Notes: generated by a model not told the origin, from the sequence alone. Positions 7,364 through 18,437 are shown, counted from the first letter of the stretch. The stretch: 64,000 nucleotides of DNA from Emcibacter sp. (GCA_021741205.1 JAIOYI010000008.1:1-64000), one strand, 5' to 3'. Program-made: numbers and translations.

Positions 7364-8653
7364 ATGAATAATATTCTTAAAACAGGCCGATTAAGGCGTG
7401 ATATAAATATTTTAGGGGTAAGTTTTCTTGTTCTTAATGGTCTTATTGGGGCGGCGATCTTTGCCCTTCCGGCCACTTTACATGAAAAAGCGGGACTTTT
7501 TAGCCCATGGCTTTTTATCCTTATTAGCCTGTTATTCATTACAATCATTTTATGTTTTAGCGAGCTTTCATCATATTTCAAGGAAAGTGGCGGGCCTGTT
7601 CTCTATAGTTATACGGCATTTGGTTCCATAGTAGGTTTTCAAACTGGCTTATTTTTATATATAGCCCGCATGGCAGCAATGGCTGCCAATATCAATGTTA
7701 TTATCTACTATGCTGCCTTTTTTATACCAAATCTCGCCGATGGTTGGATACGTATCGCCATAATCATCGCCCTACTTTCAAGTCTTGCCATCAGCAATAT
7801 CTTAGGCATTAAGAGCGCAATAAGAATATTATCTTTTTTATCCACCTTAAAATTACTACCCCTACTTATTTTAATATTGGTTGGTCTACCCTATGTCAGT
7901 CCCAGTGAAGTAATCTCATTAGATTTTCCAAAAATTGACAATATGGGAGCAACTGCGCTTATCTTAATCTACGCTTTTATGGGTTTTGAGGGCGCCCTCG
8001 TCACGGCTGGTGAAACCGATAATCCACGCAAAAATCTCCCCCATGCTCTCATTTTTACAGTGATGGCCATTACGCTTCTCTATTTTTTTATTCAACTTGT
8101 CTATAGTTCTGTTGCACCAGAAGTTATCACCAATAAACCCCTCATAGAGCTTGGAAAAATATTATTAGGTTCAACGGGTGCGATCATTATTACACTTGCG
8201 GCGATTTTTTCCATTGCTGGGAACTTGATGGGAAATATGATTACAACTCCACGCATGACCTATGCAATGGCTGAGGAAAGGACCTTGCCACAATGGTTTG
8301 GCAAACTTCATTCTAAATATGATACCCCCGCAAACTCCATTATCTTTTATACGATTATCTGTGCTGCCTTAGCCATTAGCGGCTCTTTTATCTGGCTTGC
8401 TATTCTTTCCTCTTTAGCCCGCCTCGTTATGTATATAATATGCATTGCCGCCATTCCTGTCCTCAGACGAAAAATGGATCCCGAAACGCTCGCTCAAGCA
8501 CAACTTGTACCCATGGGCTATGTCATTCTGCCCATTGCATTAATATTATGTCTCTGGATAGCCAGCTATTCCCCTTCGGATGCATGGTATTCGCTGATTG
8601 CTCTCATATCTTTAGGCACGGTTTTATATTGGTTTGCTCGGCAGCGAGAATAA
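7364..8653 (+). CDS. APC-superfamily amino acid permease
   Basis: The 429-residue protein is almost entirely hydrophobic, with about 12 predicted membrane helices. Its N-terminus, ILGVSFLVLNGLIGAAIFAL, carries the unwound-helix G-x-x-G-A motif of helix 1 in APC transporters, and ALILIYAFMGFEGALVTAGE matches the conserved helix 6 region. The substrate is probably an amino acid but cannot be specified. It has its own promoter region (238 bases shared with panB) and AAGGGA before the ATG. It converges with guaA with only a few bases between stops. Confidence 0.87.
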   Translation: MNNILKTGRLRRDINILGVSFLVLNGLIGAAIFALPATLHEKAGLFSPWLFILISLLFITIILCFSELSSYFKESGGPVLYSYTAFGSIVGFQTGLFLYIARMAAMAANINVIIYYAAFFIPNLADGWIRIAIIIALLSSLAISNILGIKSAIRILSFLSTLKLLPLLILILVGLPYVSPSEVISLDFPKIDNMGATALILIYAFMGFEGALVTAGETDNPRKNLPHALIFTVMAITLLYFFIQLVYSSVAPEVITNKPLIELGKILLGSTGAIIITLAAIFSIAGNLMGNMITTPRMTYAMAEERTLPQWFGKLHSKYDTPANSIIFYTIICAALAISGSFIWLAILSSLARLVMYIICIAAIPVLRRKMDPETLAQAQLVPMGYVILPIALILCLWIASYSPSDAWYSLIALISLGTVLYWFARQRE

Positions 8654-8657
8654 CCAC

Positions 8658-10205
8658 CTATTCCCACTCAATGGTTCCCGGTGGTTTTGAGGTAATATCA
8701 TAAACAACGCGGTTTATGCCCCGAACTTCATTGATAATACGAATTGATACACGGCTTAAAAAGTCATGGTCAAAATGATAGTAATCTGCCGTCATGCCGT
8801 CCGTGGATGTGACCGCCCGAAGCGCACAAACATAATCATAGGTTCTAGCATCTCCCATAACCCCAACCGTGCGCACAGGCAGCAGCACAGCAAAAGCCTG
8901 CCAAATCACATCATAAAGTCCCGCATTTTTGATTTCCTGAAGATATATATCATCGGCTTTACGTAAAATATCACATTTTTCTTGCGTAATATCACCTGGA
9001 ATACGAATGGCAAGGCCAGGTCCTGGAAAAGGATGGCGGCGAATAAAAGCTTCGGGTAGGCCAAGTTCACGGCCAAGTATCCTCACCTCATCCTTAAACA
9101 ATTCCCGCAAAGGTTCCACCAAGGACATCTTCATACGGGCAGGAAGTCCCCCCACATTGTGATGGGATTTGATCGTAACACTGGGTCCACCCGTAAAGGA
9201 CACAGATTCTATCACATCAGGATAAAGCGTCCCTTGGGCCAGAAAATCCGCCCCGCCCAATTTTTTTGCCTCTGCATCAAATACATCAATGAATAAACCA
9301 CCAATAATTTTACGTTTTTGCTCTGGATCAGAAACGCCTGCAAGTTTGCCCAAAAACAGATCGCTCACGTCTTTATGAATTAAATTGATATTATAATGAT
9401 TACGGAACAGATCGACCACCTGTTCGGCCTCATTCAGGCGCATTAGACCATGATCCACAAAAACACAGGTTAATTGATCGCCAATGGCTTCATGAAGCAA
9501 AACCGCAACAACGGATGAATCCACACCGCCAGAAAGTCCGCAAATAACCCGACCCTTTCCCACCTGACGACGAATATTTTCAATGGCCGTGTCCTTGAAA
9601 GAGGCCATCGTCCAGTCATTTTTAAGACCCGCGACCTTATGAACAAAATTAGCAATGATTTTAGCCCCATCAGGCGTATGAACAACCTCGGGATGAAATT
9701 GCACCGCATAAAATTTACGGGTCTCATCGGCAATGGCCGCATAGGGCGCATTACCACTTGTTGCGGTGACGATAAACCCTTTGGGAAGATCGATAACCTT
9801 GTCCCCATGGCTCATCCAGACCTGATGACTTGTCCCTTTTTCCCAAACACCCTCAAATAAGGCGCAGTCATGCTTGATATCAATGAAAGCACGGCCAAAT
9901 TCTTTTTCTGCTGATTCTCCAACCTTACCCCCAAGCTGTTCACACATGGTTTGTTCACCGTAACAAATGCCAAGGATTGGAATGCCCATATCAAAAATCC
10001 GCTGAGGCGCGCGGGGGCTCTCCATACCAAGCACAGAGCTTGGCCCGCCCGACAAAATTATGCCCGCCGGATTAAAATTATCCAACATCTCATCGGCCTT
10101 ATTAAAAGGAACAATTTCGGAATAAACGCCGCTTTCCCGAACACGTCGAGCAATAAGCTGGGTTACCTGAGATCCAAAATCAATAATTAATATGCTGCTT
10201 GCCAT
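8658..10205 (-). CDS. guaA: GMP synthase (glutamine-hydrolysing)
   Basis: GuaA converts XMP to GMP using ATP and glutamine. The N-terminal class I amidotransferase domain shows the nucleophile motif GICYGEQ and the HPEV histidine. The ATP-pyrophosphatase domain has the SGGVDSS P-loop, and the C-terminal dimerisation domain ends in KPPGTIEWE, the family's usual terminus. I chose the ATG at 10205 ([13 protein letters not shown], 515 residues). A GTG at 10232 would add nine residues not typical of the family. guaB lies two genes upstream. Confidence 0.97.
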   Translation of the reverse strand: MASSILIIDFGSQVTQLIARRVRESGVYSEIVPFNKADEMLDNFNPAGIILSGGPSSVLGMESPRAPQRIFDMGIPILGICYGEQTMCEQLGGKVGESAEKEFGRAFIDIKHDCALFEGVWEKGTSHQVWMSHGDKVIDLPKGFIVTATSGNAPYAAIADETRKFYAVQFHPEVVHTPDGAKIIANFVHKVAGLKNDWTMASFKDTAIENIRRQVGKGRVICGLSGGVDSSVVAVLLHEAIGDQLTCVFVDHGLMRLNEAEQVVDLFRNHYNINLIHKDVSDLFLGKLAGVSDPEQKRKIIGGLFIDVFDAEAKKLGGADFLAQGTLYPDVIESVSFTGGPSVTIKSHHNVGGLPARMKMSLVEPLRELFKDEVRILGRELGLPEAFIRRHPFPGPGLAIRIPGDITQEKCDILRKADDIYLQEIKNAGLYDVIWQAFAVLLPVRTVGVMGDARTYDYVCALRAVTSTDGMTADYYHFDHDFLSRVSIRIINEVRGINRVVYDITSKPPGTIEWE

Positions 10206-10255
10206 ATCTGAAAATACCTTATGTCCTGTCACTTGTTTAATGTATTATTTATCTC

Positions 10256-11548
10256 TTAAGCCAATTTAATTTTTTCCACTATGGCAACAAAAAAGCCATC
10301 ACTTCCGTGGGAATAAGGCGAAAGCGCAAGACATTCGGGAATTTCAGACAATGTCTTTAAAATATTATTATTTTCTTGTTTTTTATAAATATCGTTATAA
10401 GAAACAAGCCTTGCATCCGCATGATTGTTCAGAAAATCCATAATTTGATCCTCATTCTCATCATAAAGAAGAGAGCATGTCATATAAATCATCCGCCCAC
10501 CATGTTTTACAAAATCCCAGCCCTCATTTATAAGGTTTTTCTGAATACGGCAATATTGAAGCAGTTTTTCTTCATTAAGGCGCCATTTAAGCTCTGGGTT
10601 ACGCCGCCAAACACCACTGCCGCTACAGGGCACATCAAGAATGACCCGATCCATACGCCCCACATGTTCAGAAAGTATATTTTTACGCTTGCCACCTGCT
10701 GTATCCAAATGTTGTGCTTGAATTATTCTTGCGTCCGCTCTTTTGGCACGGGGTTTCAAGTCCTTTAATCTTGCATAATTATTATCATAAGCGTAAATCT
10801 GTCCTTTATTATTCATAAACGCCGCCGCCGCTAGCGTCTTACCGCCCGCTCCCGCACAAAGATCCATAACCTGAAATGATGGCTTAATATCAGATAATAG
10901 CACCGCAAGCTGCGCTGCCTCATCCTGAATTTCCACGTCGCCGTTTTTATAAATATCCCAATCATCAATACGGGGATTGCCCTCTAGTATGAAGGCTGAT
11001 TCCGTCAATTTTCCTCGGCTAAATTCAATATTCTCGGCCTTTAAGAATGTTTCGACCTTGGCCACCGTTGTTTTACCCAGATTAACCCGAAGTTCAAATG
11101 AGGCCCGACCATTAAGATGTTCCAATTCCTGATTGAAATTATCAGGAAATCTTTTCAGCAATCTTGACTCTAGCCAATTTGGATAATTCAGTACGTCATG
11201 CGGTTCTTTATCATGACGCTCCTTCAAAAATTTCTGTTCCTCATCGGTTAATTGGGTGGGAGCATGGTCATTTCCAGTGAACAAGGCGGAAAAATCCGTC
11301 TCCTGAGGCAAAGACAGCAAAATCATCCTGCGTGTATCACTCTTTGATATATCCGACAAAAATCCCCAATTTCGAATAACCGAATAAACCATATCCGTTA
11401 TTGCTCGACGATCCTTTGAACCCGCATAACGACGGGTGCGGAAATATTTTCGGATCAAAACATCTGCCGATGGCCCGTCGTGTAATAAACTGCTGGCCAC
11501 CTGATCCAAAATGTCGATGGCGGCTTGAATGCGTGCAGGTTCAATCAT
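10256..11548 (-). CDS. rsmB: 16S rRNA m5C methyltransferase, RsmB type
   Basis: The 430-residue protein has an N-terminal NusB-like helical RNA-binding region and a C-terminal SAM-dependent RNA cytosine-5 methyltransferase domain. The SAM loop is MDLCAGAGGKT. The two catalytic cysteines are in DVPCSGSGVWRRNPE (motif IV) and MTCSLLYDENE (motif VI). By homology it acts on C967 of 16S rRNA, although alphaproteobacterial members are divergent and the target is inferred. It sits between guaB (9 bases upstream) and guaA, a common alphaproteobacterial arrangement. Confidence 0.88.
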   Translation of the reverse strand: MIEPARIQAAIDILDQVASSLLHDGPSADVLIRKYFRTRRYAGSKDRRAITDMVYSVIRNWGFLSDISKSDTRRMILLSLPQETDFSALFTGNDHAPTQLTDEEQKFLKERHDKEPHDVLNYPNWLESRLLKRFPDNFNQELEHLNGRASFELRVNLGKTTVAKVETFLKAENIEFSRGKLTESAFILEGNPRIDDWDIYKNGDVEIQDEAAQLAVLLSDIKPSFQVMDLCAGAGGKTLAAAAFMNNKGQIYAYDNNYARLKDLKPRAKRADARIIQAQHLDTAGGKRKNILSEHVGRMDRVILDVPCSGSGVWRRNPELKWRLNEEKLLQYCRIQKNLINEGWDFVKHGGRMIYMTCSLLYDENEDQIMDFLNNHADARLVSYNDIYKKQENNNILKTLSEIPECLALSPYSHGSDGFFVAIVEKIKLA

Positions 11549-11557
11549 TATAATACC

Positions 11558-13018
11558 TTAAGATGAAGGATAATTGGGAGATTCCCTTGTAATGGCAACA
11601 TCATGGACATGGCTTTCCCGTAATCCCGCCGCCGATATTTTGACAAATTCAGCCCGTTCATGAAAATCAGCTATGGTTTTACTGCCCGTATATCCCATGC
11701 TCGCCCTTACACCGCCAACCAATTGATGAATCATGCTGGCCACATCACCCTTAAAGGGGACCTGTCCCTCGATTCCTTCGGGAACCAATTTTAAACTATC
11801 CGTAATTTCCTGTTGAAAATAACGGTCCGCAGAACCTCTCGCCATGGCGCCTATTGATCCCATTCCCCGGTAAGCCTTATAAGATCGTCCCTTATATAAA
11901 AAGACTTCCCCCGGAGATTCCGTTGTTCCAGCAAGCAGAGATCCTATCATAACCGCACTCGCCCCACCTGCGATAGCCTTTGCAATATCACCAGATGTTT
12001 TCATGCCCCCGTCCGCAATAATAGGAATATCAAATTTTCTGGCAACCTCAACACTATCCATAATAGCGGTTAACTGTGGGACACCGACACCTGCAATAAT
12101 GCGTGTCGTACAAATAGACCCAGGTCCTATCCCTATTTTGACCGCATCAACACCTGCATCAATAAGGGCCTTTGTTCCATCACTTGTAGCCACATTGCCC
12201 CCGATGATTTGGACATCGCCGTATTTCTTTTTTATTCTTTCAATCGCCTTTAAGACACCCATTGAATGACCATGCGCCGTATCAACCACCAACATATCAA
12301 CGCCCGCCGCAATCAGGGCCTCCGCACGGGCAAAGCCATCTTCGCCAACTGATGTTGCGGCACCGACCCTTAGTCTTCCATCCGTATCCTTGCTGGCATT
12401 GGGATGCATACGTGCCTTTTCAATATCCTTAACCGTAATCAGACCAATACATTTATAATTGTCATCAACGACAAGTATTTTCTCGATCCGATTTTTATGA
12501 AGCAACTGTTTTGCTTCCTCCATCGTTACCCCAGGTTTTACTGTGACCAAATTTTCACTGGTCATCAATTCTTTGACGGGTTGATCCATTTTATTGGCAA
12601 AGCGCACGTCACGATTGGTTAAAATACCCACAAGCTTCCCCGTATTTTCTTCAACCACAGGAATACCAGATATTTTTTGTGCCATCATGAGGTCTAAGGC
12701 ATCGGCTAATGTTTGATGAGGGTAAATCGTAATAGGATCAATCACCATGCCAGATTCAAATTTCTTAACCCGATGGACTTCTGCGGCCTGTTCCTCGATG
12801 GTAAAATTCTTATGAATGACGCCGATACCACCCAATTGAGCCATTGCAATAGCCATGGTTGATTCTGTAACTGTATCCATTGCCGCCGAAATTATCGGAA
12901 TATGAAGATGAATTTTCTTTGTGATAAGAGTATCAACATTGACCTGACCGGGCAATATATTTGAGGCTTGCGGAACAAGCAATACATCATCAAAAGTAAA
13001 AGCTTCACGGATATTCAT
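11558..13018 (-). CDS. guaB: IMP dehydrogenase
   Basis: GuaB oxidises IMP to XMP with NAD, the committed step to GMP. The 486-residue protein has the TIM-barrel catalytic domain split by a Bateman module of two CBS domains (about residues 95-200). The catalytic cysteine is in GPGSICTTR, and the mobile flap is MGSIGAM followed by the RYFQQE region. Length is standard. Together with rsmB and guaA it forms a guanine nucleotide cluster on the minus strand. Confidence 0.97.
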   Translation of the reverse strand: MNIREAFTFDDVLLVPQASNILPGQVNVDTLITKKIHLHIPIISAAMDTVTESTMAIAMAQLGGIGVIHKNFTIEEQAAEVHRVKKFESGMVIDPITIYPHQTLADALDLMMAQKISGIPVVEENTGKLVGILTNRDVRFANKMDQPVKELMTSENLVTVKPGVTMEEAKQLLHKNRIEKILVVDDNYKCIGLITVKDIEKARMHPNASKDTDGRLRVGAATSVGEDGFARAEALIAAGVDMLVVDTAHGHSMGVLKAIERIKKKYGDVQIIGGNVATSDGTKALIDAGVDAVKIGIGPGSICTTRIIAGVGVPQLTAIMDSVEVARKFDIPIIADGGMKTSGDIAKAIAGGASAVMIGSLLAGTTESPGEVFLYKGRSYKAYRGMGSIGAMARGSADRYFQQEITDSLKLVPEGIEGQVPFKGDVASMIHQLVGGVRASMGYTGSKTIADFHERAEFVKISAAGLRESHVHDVAITRESPNYPSS

Positions 13019-13151
13019 TTCGACTCCTCATTCAAAACAGGGCAAAAAAAAATATCCCGCAATTGTAATTAAGTTACATCATCAGGGGAGGTTTGTAGCA
13101 GATAGCAGTTATTCCCTAAAAGGTCAAAAAAAAAGCGTCAATATTGCTATT

Positions 13152-13871
13152 TTATATTTCTTTTTTAAATCCTTGGGCAATCAAAAAAGTTTCAGCGGAT
13201 TCTGCACGGCTAGAGGGAGGTTTATAATGTCGCACTGTCTTAAAACATTTTTTCATCTCAGCAAGCATGTCCTGATCGGCACCACCCCGAAATACTTTAG
13301 CAATGAATATTCCACCTTCAGCCAAAGTTTTTTTGGCAAAATCAAAGGCAATCTCCACCAAGGCAAGTGTTCTTGTATGGTCGGTTTGTTGGTGTCCTGT
13401 CGTAGCGGCAGCCATATCGCTCATAACCAAATCAACAGGCCCATCCAAAAGTTCAAGCATTTTATCCTCTGCCTCTTTTGAGGTAAAATCCATCTGTAAG
13501 AATGTCGCTCCTTCAAGAGGTTCAATGGGCAACAGATCAATACCGATGATACGAGCATACCGACTTGTTTTTTTCAAAACCACCTGAGACCATCCCCCAG
13601 GTGCCGCCCCAAGATCAATAACCGATTTCACATGCTGCAGAAAAGAAAATTTTTCATCAAGCTCAAGTAATTTATAGGCTGATCTCGCCCGATAACCATC
13701 CCTGCGAGCAGCATCAACATAGGGATCGTTCAGCTGTCTTTGCAACCAACGTACAGAGGATATTTTTCGTCCACGAGATGTTTTCACCCTGAATTTTTCA
13801 CCTCTGGTTAGGCCCTGTGGATTTGTTTTCCTGACATTTCCTGTTCGAGATAATTTTGGTCTTTTGATCAC
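13152..13871 (-). CDS. rlmE: 23S rRNA (uridine-2'-O) methyltransferase RlmE (FtsJ/RrmJ)
   Basis: RlmE methylates U2552 in the ribosomal A loop. The 239-residue protein has the Rossmann SAM loop IDLGAAPGGWSQ and the K-D-K-E catalytic tetrad in RSAYKLLEL, MSDMA, FIAKVF and RAESAE. A basic 40-residue N-terminal extension precedes the fold, as in other alphaproteobacteria. The start is GTG at 13871, overlapping the ppx TGA by 4 bases (GTGA), with GGCGGAG upstream inside ppx. This points to translational coupling. Confidence 0.95.
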   Translation of the reverse strand: MIKRPKLSRTGNVRKTNPQGLTRGEKFRVKTSRGRKISSVRWLQRQLNDPYVDAARRDGYRARSAYKLLELDEKFSFLQHVKSVIDLGAAPGGWSQVVLKKTSRYARIIGIDLLPIEPLEGATFLQMDFTSKEAEDKMLELLDGPVDLVMSDMAAATTGHQQTDHTRTLALVEIAFDFAKKTLAEGGIFIAKVFRGGADQDMLAEMKKCFKTVRHYKPPSSRAESAETFLIAQGFKKEI

Positions 13872-15148
13872 AGATCCGATACTCCGCCCTTGCGTCCATC
13901 AGAAACATTGGCCTTTGGTTTTCTTTTATTGCGGTTTTTATTACGGCGACGGTTTCTGTTTTTATTTCTATTTTTTTCTATCGTCATCATCTCCAACAAC
14001 ATACCCTCTCGAATACCCCTATCGGCCACCCTTATTTGGTCAATGGACCATAAATCCATAATACTTTCCAAAATTGCACAACCTGCAACCACAAGATCCG
14101 CCCGATCCGCACCAATCGTTTTCAAAGATACCCGTTCTTCATAATTCAACACAGACAAAGTTTTACATAACTCTCTGATGCGGGACGATTTGACCCACAT
14201 ACCGTCAACACGGTTACGGTCATAAATCTCTAACTCCAAATGCATGGCCGTTAATGTTGTGATCGTCCCAGACGTCCCCAGCAACTGCACCTTTCCTTCT
14301 TTAGTTATAACTTGAGTATTATTTTTCTGCTCAAACCTCTTAATTTTATTAAAAATCATTTGTTTCATTTCAGCGTAATGTCTTTCGGACATGGTCTCTT
14401 GGGTGCCATATTTTTCCGACAAATTCACGACACCAAATGGAATAGAGGTCCAATCTATGATTTCTGGCATGCCGTTATTATTAATTTTTACCCAGATAAG
14501 TTCGGTACTGCCGCCACCAATATCAAAAACAATGGCATGTGAGAATTTTTTATCCAACAAGGCCTTGCAGCCCATAACCGCAAGACGGGCCTCTTCAGCG
14601 GGTGAAATAATCTGAAGCTTTATACGAACCTCTTTTTCAACTCGTTCTATAAAATCTTCGCAATTTTCAGCTTCCCGACAAGCCTGCGTCGCCACATTTC
14701 TTGAATGGGTAACACCACGTCGTTTGATTTTAGCAACACAAATATCAAGCGCCTCAATGGTACGGTCTATGGCCTCCTTAGATAGATTAGCATTTACGCC
14801 AAGCCCTTCACCCAGTCTTACAACGCGTGAAAAACTGTCAATAACCTTAAAACCACTCTCAGTTTGTTGTGCAATAAGTAGGCGACAGTTATTAGTCCCA
14901 AGGTCAATAGCGCTATAAATATTATTGGATAACATATTGTCTTTATTATTTTTCTGGCCTCTTGAATTTTGACCAGCCCCTATCGTGCCTCCCTGTTTTT
15001 TTTTATAGGGTTTGTTCTTTCTTGCTATTTTTTGACTGTTTGTTTTTTCCTCAACCTTTATAGCAGAATCAATAGCAACAGAACCCTGAACAGGTTTCTG
15101 CTTATCTTTATTACGATTTTGGTCGATCTTATTAGTCTCTATATTCAT
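13868..15148 (-). CDS. ppx: Ppx/GppA exopolyphosphatase family protein with basic tails
   Basis: The core shows the actin/HSP70-type phosphate loops AIDLGTNNCRLLIA and VFDIGGGSTELIW of the Ppx/GppA family, which hydrolyses polyphosphate or pppGpp. The N-terminal 70 residues are a low-complexity K/N/Q-rich extension, and the C-terminus has a KNRNKNRNRRRNKNRNKRK run. An internal ATG at 14935 (MLSNNIYSAIDLG) would give a conventional N-terminus of about 355 residues in all. Neither ATG has a strong SD sequence. The pairing with rlmE suggests an RNA-linked role for the basic tail, which is inference. Confidence 0.9.
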   Translation of the reverse strand: MNIETNKIDQNRNKDKQKPVQGSVAIDSAIKVEEKTNSQKIARKNKPYKKKQGGTIGAGQNSRGQKNNKDNMLSNNIYSAIDLGTNNCRLLIAQQTESGFKVIDSFSRVVRLGEGLGVNANLSKEAIDRTIEALDICVAKIKRRGVTHSRNVATQACREAENCEDFIERVEKEVRIKLQIISPAEEARLAVMGCKALLDKKFSHAIVFDIGGGSTELIWVKINNNGMPEIIDWTSIPFGVVNLSEKYGTQETMSERHYAEMKQMIFNKIKRFEQKNNTQVITKEGKVQLLGTSGTITTLTAMHLELEIYDRNRVDGMWVKSSRIRELCKTLSVLNYEERVSLKTIGADRADLVVAGCAILESIMDLWSIDQIRVADRGIREGMLLEMMTIEKNRNKNRNRRRNKNRNKRKPKANVSDGRKGGVSDL

Positions 15149-15310
15149 TACAGGTATATTACTCTAAATAATTCACTATACCATCTTTGGTTAGTTGTTC
15201 CATTTTTATATAATGCTTGCCTCCTTTGTACCAATTAAAAAAGCCAAAATATTTCTGGACGTGATATAAAAAATAATTATATAAGGCCACGACAAGAATA
15301 TTGTCGCTGG

Positions 15311-15384
15311 TCCGGAGTAGTTTAATGGTAGAACTATGGACTCTGACTCCATCAATAGTGGTTCGAATCCACTCTCCGGATCCA
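15311..15384 (+). tRNA. tRNA-Gln (anticodon CTG)
   Basis: The sequence folds into a full cloverleaf. The acceptor TCCGGAG (15311-15317) pairs with CTCCGGA (15374-15380). The D-arm is GTTT/GAAC. The anticodon stem ATGGA/TCCAT holds loop CTCTGAC with anticodon CTG at 15343-15345. The T-arm AGTGG/CCACT has loop TTCGAAT. Discriminator T and a genomically encoded CCA follow at 15381-15384. CTG reads CAG, so the tRNA carries glutamine. Confidence 0.96.
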
Positions 15385-15411
15385 AATCATTCCCCAAATA
15401 AGCAATCGAAT

Positions 15412-16668
15412 TTAGTCGTCTTTCAAGGCATATTCCAATGCCTTTTCTTCTGTTGAAATCATATATTTATTCATAACAGCAGCACCAACCGCATCACCCC
15501 AAACATTTACAGCCGTCCTGAACCGATCAAGGAACCAATCAACCGAAAGCAAAATACCGATGCCTTCCGCGGGAAGTCCAACAGCACCAAGCACAATCAG
15601 CATAGTCACCGTTCCAGCCTGCGGAATACCCGCCGCCCCAATGGCCGCCAAGGTTGCGGTAACCACAATTAAAATCTGGGCAAATAAGCCAAGTTCAATA
15701 CCATACATCTGAGCGATAAACATGGCAGCGATGGCCTCGTATAGGGCGGTACCGTTCATATTAACCGTGCTTCCGAGCGGTAATACAAAGCGTACCGATC
15801 TTTCGCTTAAGCCATGTTCATAGGCACATTCCATGGTTAAGGGCAATGTGGCAGAAGAACTTGCCGTACCAAAAGCGGTTAAAAGAGCCCTTGCCATATC
15901 CTTTAAATAGACAGCTCCCCTATTAGACATGGATATCATGATAACAAAAAGCACCACAGAATGAACGGCAAGAGCAATCAAAACGGTCGCTACATATTTA
16001 CCAATACCCAATATAGTTGCCAAAAACGCATCCCCGCCGCCCGCTTCGCCAAGAGCCGTAGCGACAAGGGCAAAAACACCTAGGGGGGCAAAATACATGA
16101 TCCAGCCAACAATTTTCATCATGGTTTCATTAAGACCTTCAAAAAAATTGATGACCGATGTTCCCATTGAACCCACCGTTGTTACCGCAGTCCCAAACAA
16201 CACAGCAAAGAAAACCAAAGGTAAAAGTTGCAGATCAGCCGCCGACTTGACCAAATTTGGCGAAATCAAACTTAACAATATATCGCTGAAATCTTGGTTA
16301 CCGCTTGTTTGAACTTTTTGTTGACCGACCTCTAAGGCCTCTGCCGTCATCTCAACACCAACGCCTGGCTGAATGATATTCACCAACACAAGACCAATTA
16401 AAATCGCAATCACCGTGGTTGATAAGTAATATAGCATTGTCAAACCACCCGGTTTGCCAAGTTTCCGCACATCCCCAAGCGATGCAACCCCCGAAATCAC
16501 AGCGGCAAGAATAAGCGGCACGATCGTCATCTTCAGCGCATTAAGAAATAATACGCCGATCCATTTCACGATCAGAACATCTTCGCCAAAATACCATCCC
16601 GCTAATAGGCCTAGAACCATACCAACCACGATAAGATACAATAATATCATTGAATGTTTATGAGACAT
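15412..16668 (-). CDS. Dicarboxylate/amino acid:cation symporter (DAACS family)
   Basis: The 418-residue membrane protein belongs to the glutamate/aspartate and C4-dicarboxylate symporter family. The diagnostic motifs are the serine-rich loop TAFGTASSSATLPLTMEC and the NMNGTALYEA substrate/sodium site in helix 7. AAIGAAGIPQAG lies in the second hairpin loop. Whether it takes glutamate or dicarboxylates cannot be settled here. It is monocistronic and divergent from trpG, with about 160 bases between them. Confidence 0.93.
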   Translation of the reverse strand: MSHKHSMILLYLIVVGMVLGLLAGWYFGEDVLIVKWIGVLFLNALKMTIVPLILAAVISGVASLGDVRKLGKPGGLTMLYYLSTTVIAILIGLVLVNIIQPGVGVEMTAEALEVGQQKVQTSGNQDFSDILLSLISPNLVKSAADLQLLPLVFFAVLFGTAVTTVGSMGTSVINFFEGLNETMMKIVGWIMYFAPLGVFALVATALGEAGGGDAFLATILGIGKYVATVLIALAVHSVVLFVIMISMSNRGAVYLKDMARALLTAFGTASSSATLPLTMECAYEHGLSERSVRFVLPLGSTVNMNGTALYEAIAAMFIAQMYGIELGLFAQILIVVTATLAAIGAAGIPQAGTVTMLIVLGAVGLPAEGIGILLSVDWFLDRFRTAVNVWGDAVGAAVMNKYMISTEEKALEYALKDD

Positions 16669-16827
16669 GAAAGCATTCCCTTTATTTTTTTTTCGGTTAT
16701 TTATTGGTTTTACTACTTATATAGACGAAATTACAATCTATTATGGCCATATAAATTATTATTAGTTTACGAACATACCATTTCTTTTGTAAAAGAAGTG
16801 CAGAAAATAATGAGACTCTAAAACACA

Positions 16828-17424
16828 ATGTTCTATTTAATTGATAACTATGACAGTTTTACCTATAATCTATACCATTATTTGGGAGAAATCGGCGTTG
16901 AGGTCGAAGTTTTCAGAAATGATGCCATAACGGTTACAGAAATTTTATCAAAAAAATCATCAGGCTTAATTGAGGGCGTTGTTTTATCGCCAGGACCATG
17001 CACACCAAATGAGGCCGGCATTTGTCTTGATCTTATAAAGCAAGCGAATGGAGCTTTACCCATCCTTGGGGTTTGCCTTGGTCATCAGTCCATTGGCCAG
17101 ATATATGGTGGCAAGGTTATCCGCGCCCCTTATCTTATGCATGGCAAAATCAGCGACATTCACCATGAGGGCAAAACTATTTTTGCAAATTTTAAAACTC
17201 CCTTTCGGGCGACCCGTTATCATTCCCTTATTGTGGAAAAAGAAAGCCTACCAGATTGTCTTGAAATTACCGCAACAACCTTGGACGGACTAATTATGGG
17301 GCTTTCTCACAAAAGCCACCCTGTGCATGGGGTTCAATTCCATCCCGAAAGCATAGAATCCGAACATGGCCATGATCTTTTGAAAAATTTTGTGAAAATG
17401 AGCAGAAAGTTCAACAAAAAATGA
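16828..17424 (+). CDS. trpG: Anthranilate/aminodeoxychorismate synthase glutaminase subunit
   Basis: The 198-residue class I glutamine amidotransferase supplies ammonia to TrpE (or PabB). It has the catalytic triad in [12 protein letters not shown] (Cys) and [14 protein letters not shown] (His, Glu), and the N-terminal [12 protein letters not shown] typical of TrpG/PabA. Its stop overlaps the trpD start by 4 bases (ATGA). Because trpD and trpC follow directly, a tryptophan role is likely. The large subunit gene trpE, which often precedes it, is not in this window. Confidence 0.94.
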   Translation: MFYLIDNYDSFTYNLYHYLGEIGVEVEVFRNDAITVTEILSKKSSGLIEGVVLSPGPCTPNEAGICLDLIKQANGALPILGVCLGHQSIGQIYGGKVIRAPYLMHGKISDIHHEGKTIFANFKTPFRATRYHSLIVEKESLPDCLEITATTLDGLIMGLSHKSHPVHGVQFHPESIESEHGHDLLKNFVKMSRKFNKK

Positions 17425-18437
17425 GCTCCGATTTCAAAATATTACTCAATAAAATTGCATCGGGTGAGACTCTCAGCCGACAAGAATCTTGCAATGCCTT
17501 TGACTATATAATGAGCGGCAATGCCACAGGTGCCCAAATCGGTGCTTTTTTGATGGGGCTGCGCCTGCGAGGAGAAACCATTGAGGAAATTATCGGTGCG
17601 GCAGAAGCCATGCGTTCAAAGGCCCATTTCATAAAGGCTCCTGACAATGCCGTCGATACATGTGGTACAGGAGGGGACGAGGCCCATACCTATAACGTAT
17701 CAACTGCCATGGCAATTGTCCTTGCGGCATCGGGTTTAAGCGTTGCAAAACACGGCAACCGTGCCATATCCTCAAAATCTGGCTCTGCTGATGTTTTAGA
17801 GGTTCTCGGCGTTAATATTGAGGCACCGATGGATTTGGTTGAACGTAACCTTGCTCAGATTGGTATCGGATTTCTCATGGCAACCCGCCATCACAGTGCC
17901 ATGCGCCATGTGGGGCCATCCCGAACCTCACTGGGAACAAGAACCATTTTTAATCTGCTAGGCCCCTTGTCCAATCCCGCAGGAGCAAAATATCAGGTGA
18001 TCGGTGTTTATGACAAAAAATGGACAGCCCCCTTAGCCGAAGCCCTGGGCGAACTTGGATCAAAACATGTCTGGATCGTTCACGGCGAAGATGGCCTTGA
18101 TGAGCTTAGCATTTCTGGCCCTTCTTTTGTCTCTGAATATAAAAATGGAACGGTTACTTCTTTTAAAGTGACACCTGAAGATGCTGACCTAATGCGTTAT
18201 TCTTTAAATGAAATTCGAGGTGGAAATGCCGCACAAAATGCTAACGCCCTCAAGAAAATATTAAAGGGAGAACGTAACGCCTACCGTGAAATTGTGTTAT
18301 TAAATTCCGCGGCAGCGCTGCTGGTTTCGGGTAAAGTGGATAACCTAAAACAAGGTGCCATACTAGCGGCGCAGGCCATTGATAGCGGGGCGGCTCTTGA
18401 AAAACTTTCTGAGTGGGTGAAATTGTCCAATGAGTAA
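17421..18437 (+). CDS. trpD: Anthranilate phosphoribosyltransferase
   Basis: TrpD joins anthranilate to PRPP. The 338-residue protein has the PRPP-binding [16 protein letters not shown] loop and the [18 protein letters not shown] segment characteristic of the family, and matches its usual length. It overlaps trpG by 4 bases and trpC by 8 bases, so the three genes are surely one transcription unit with coupled translation. Confidence 0.97.
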   Translation: MSSDFKILLNKIASGETLSRQESCNAFDYIMSGNATGAQIGAFLMGLRLRGETIEEIIGAAEAMRSKAHFIKAPDNAVDTCGTGGDEAHTYNVSTAMAIVLAASGLSVAKHGNRAISSKSGSADVLEVLGVNIEAPMDLVERNLAQIGIGFLMATRHHSAMRHVGPSRTSLGTRTIFNLLGPLSNPAGAKYQVIGVYDKKWTAPLAEALGELGSKHVWIVHGEDGLDELSISGPSFVSEYKNGTVTSFKVTPEDADLMRYSLNEIRGGNAAQNANALKKILKGERNAYREIVLLNSAAALLVSGKVDNLKQGAILAAQAIDSGAALEKLSEWVKLSNE

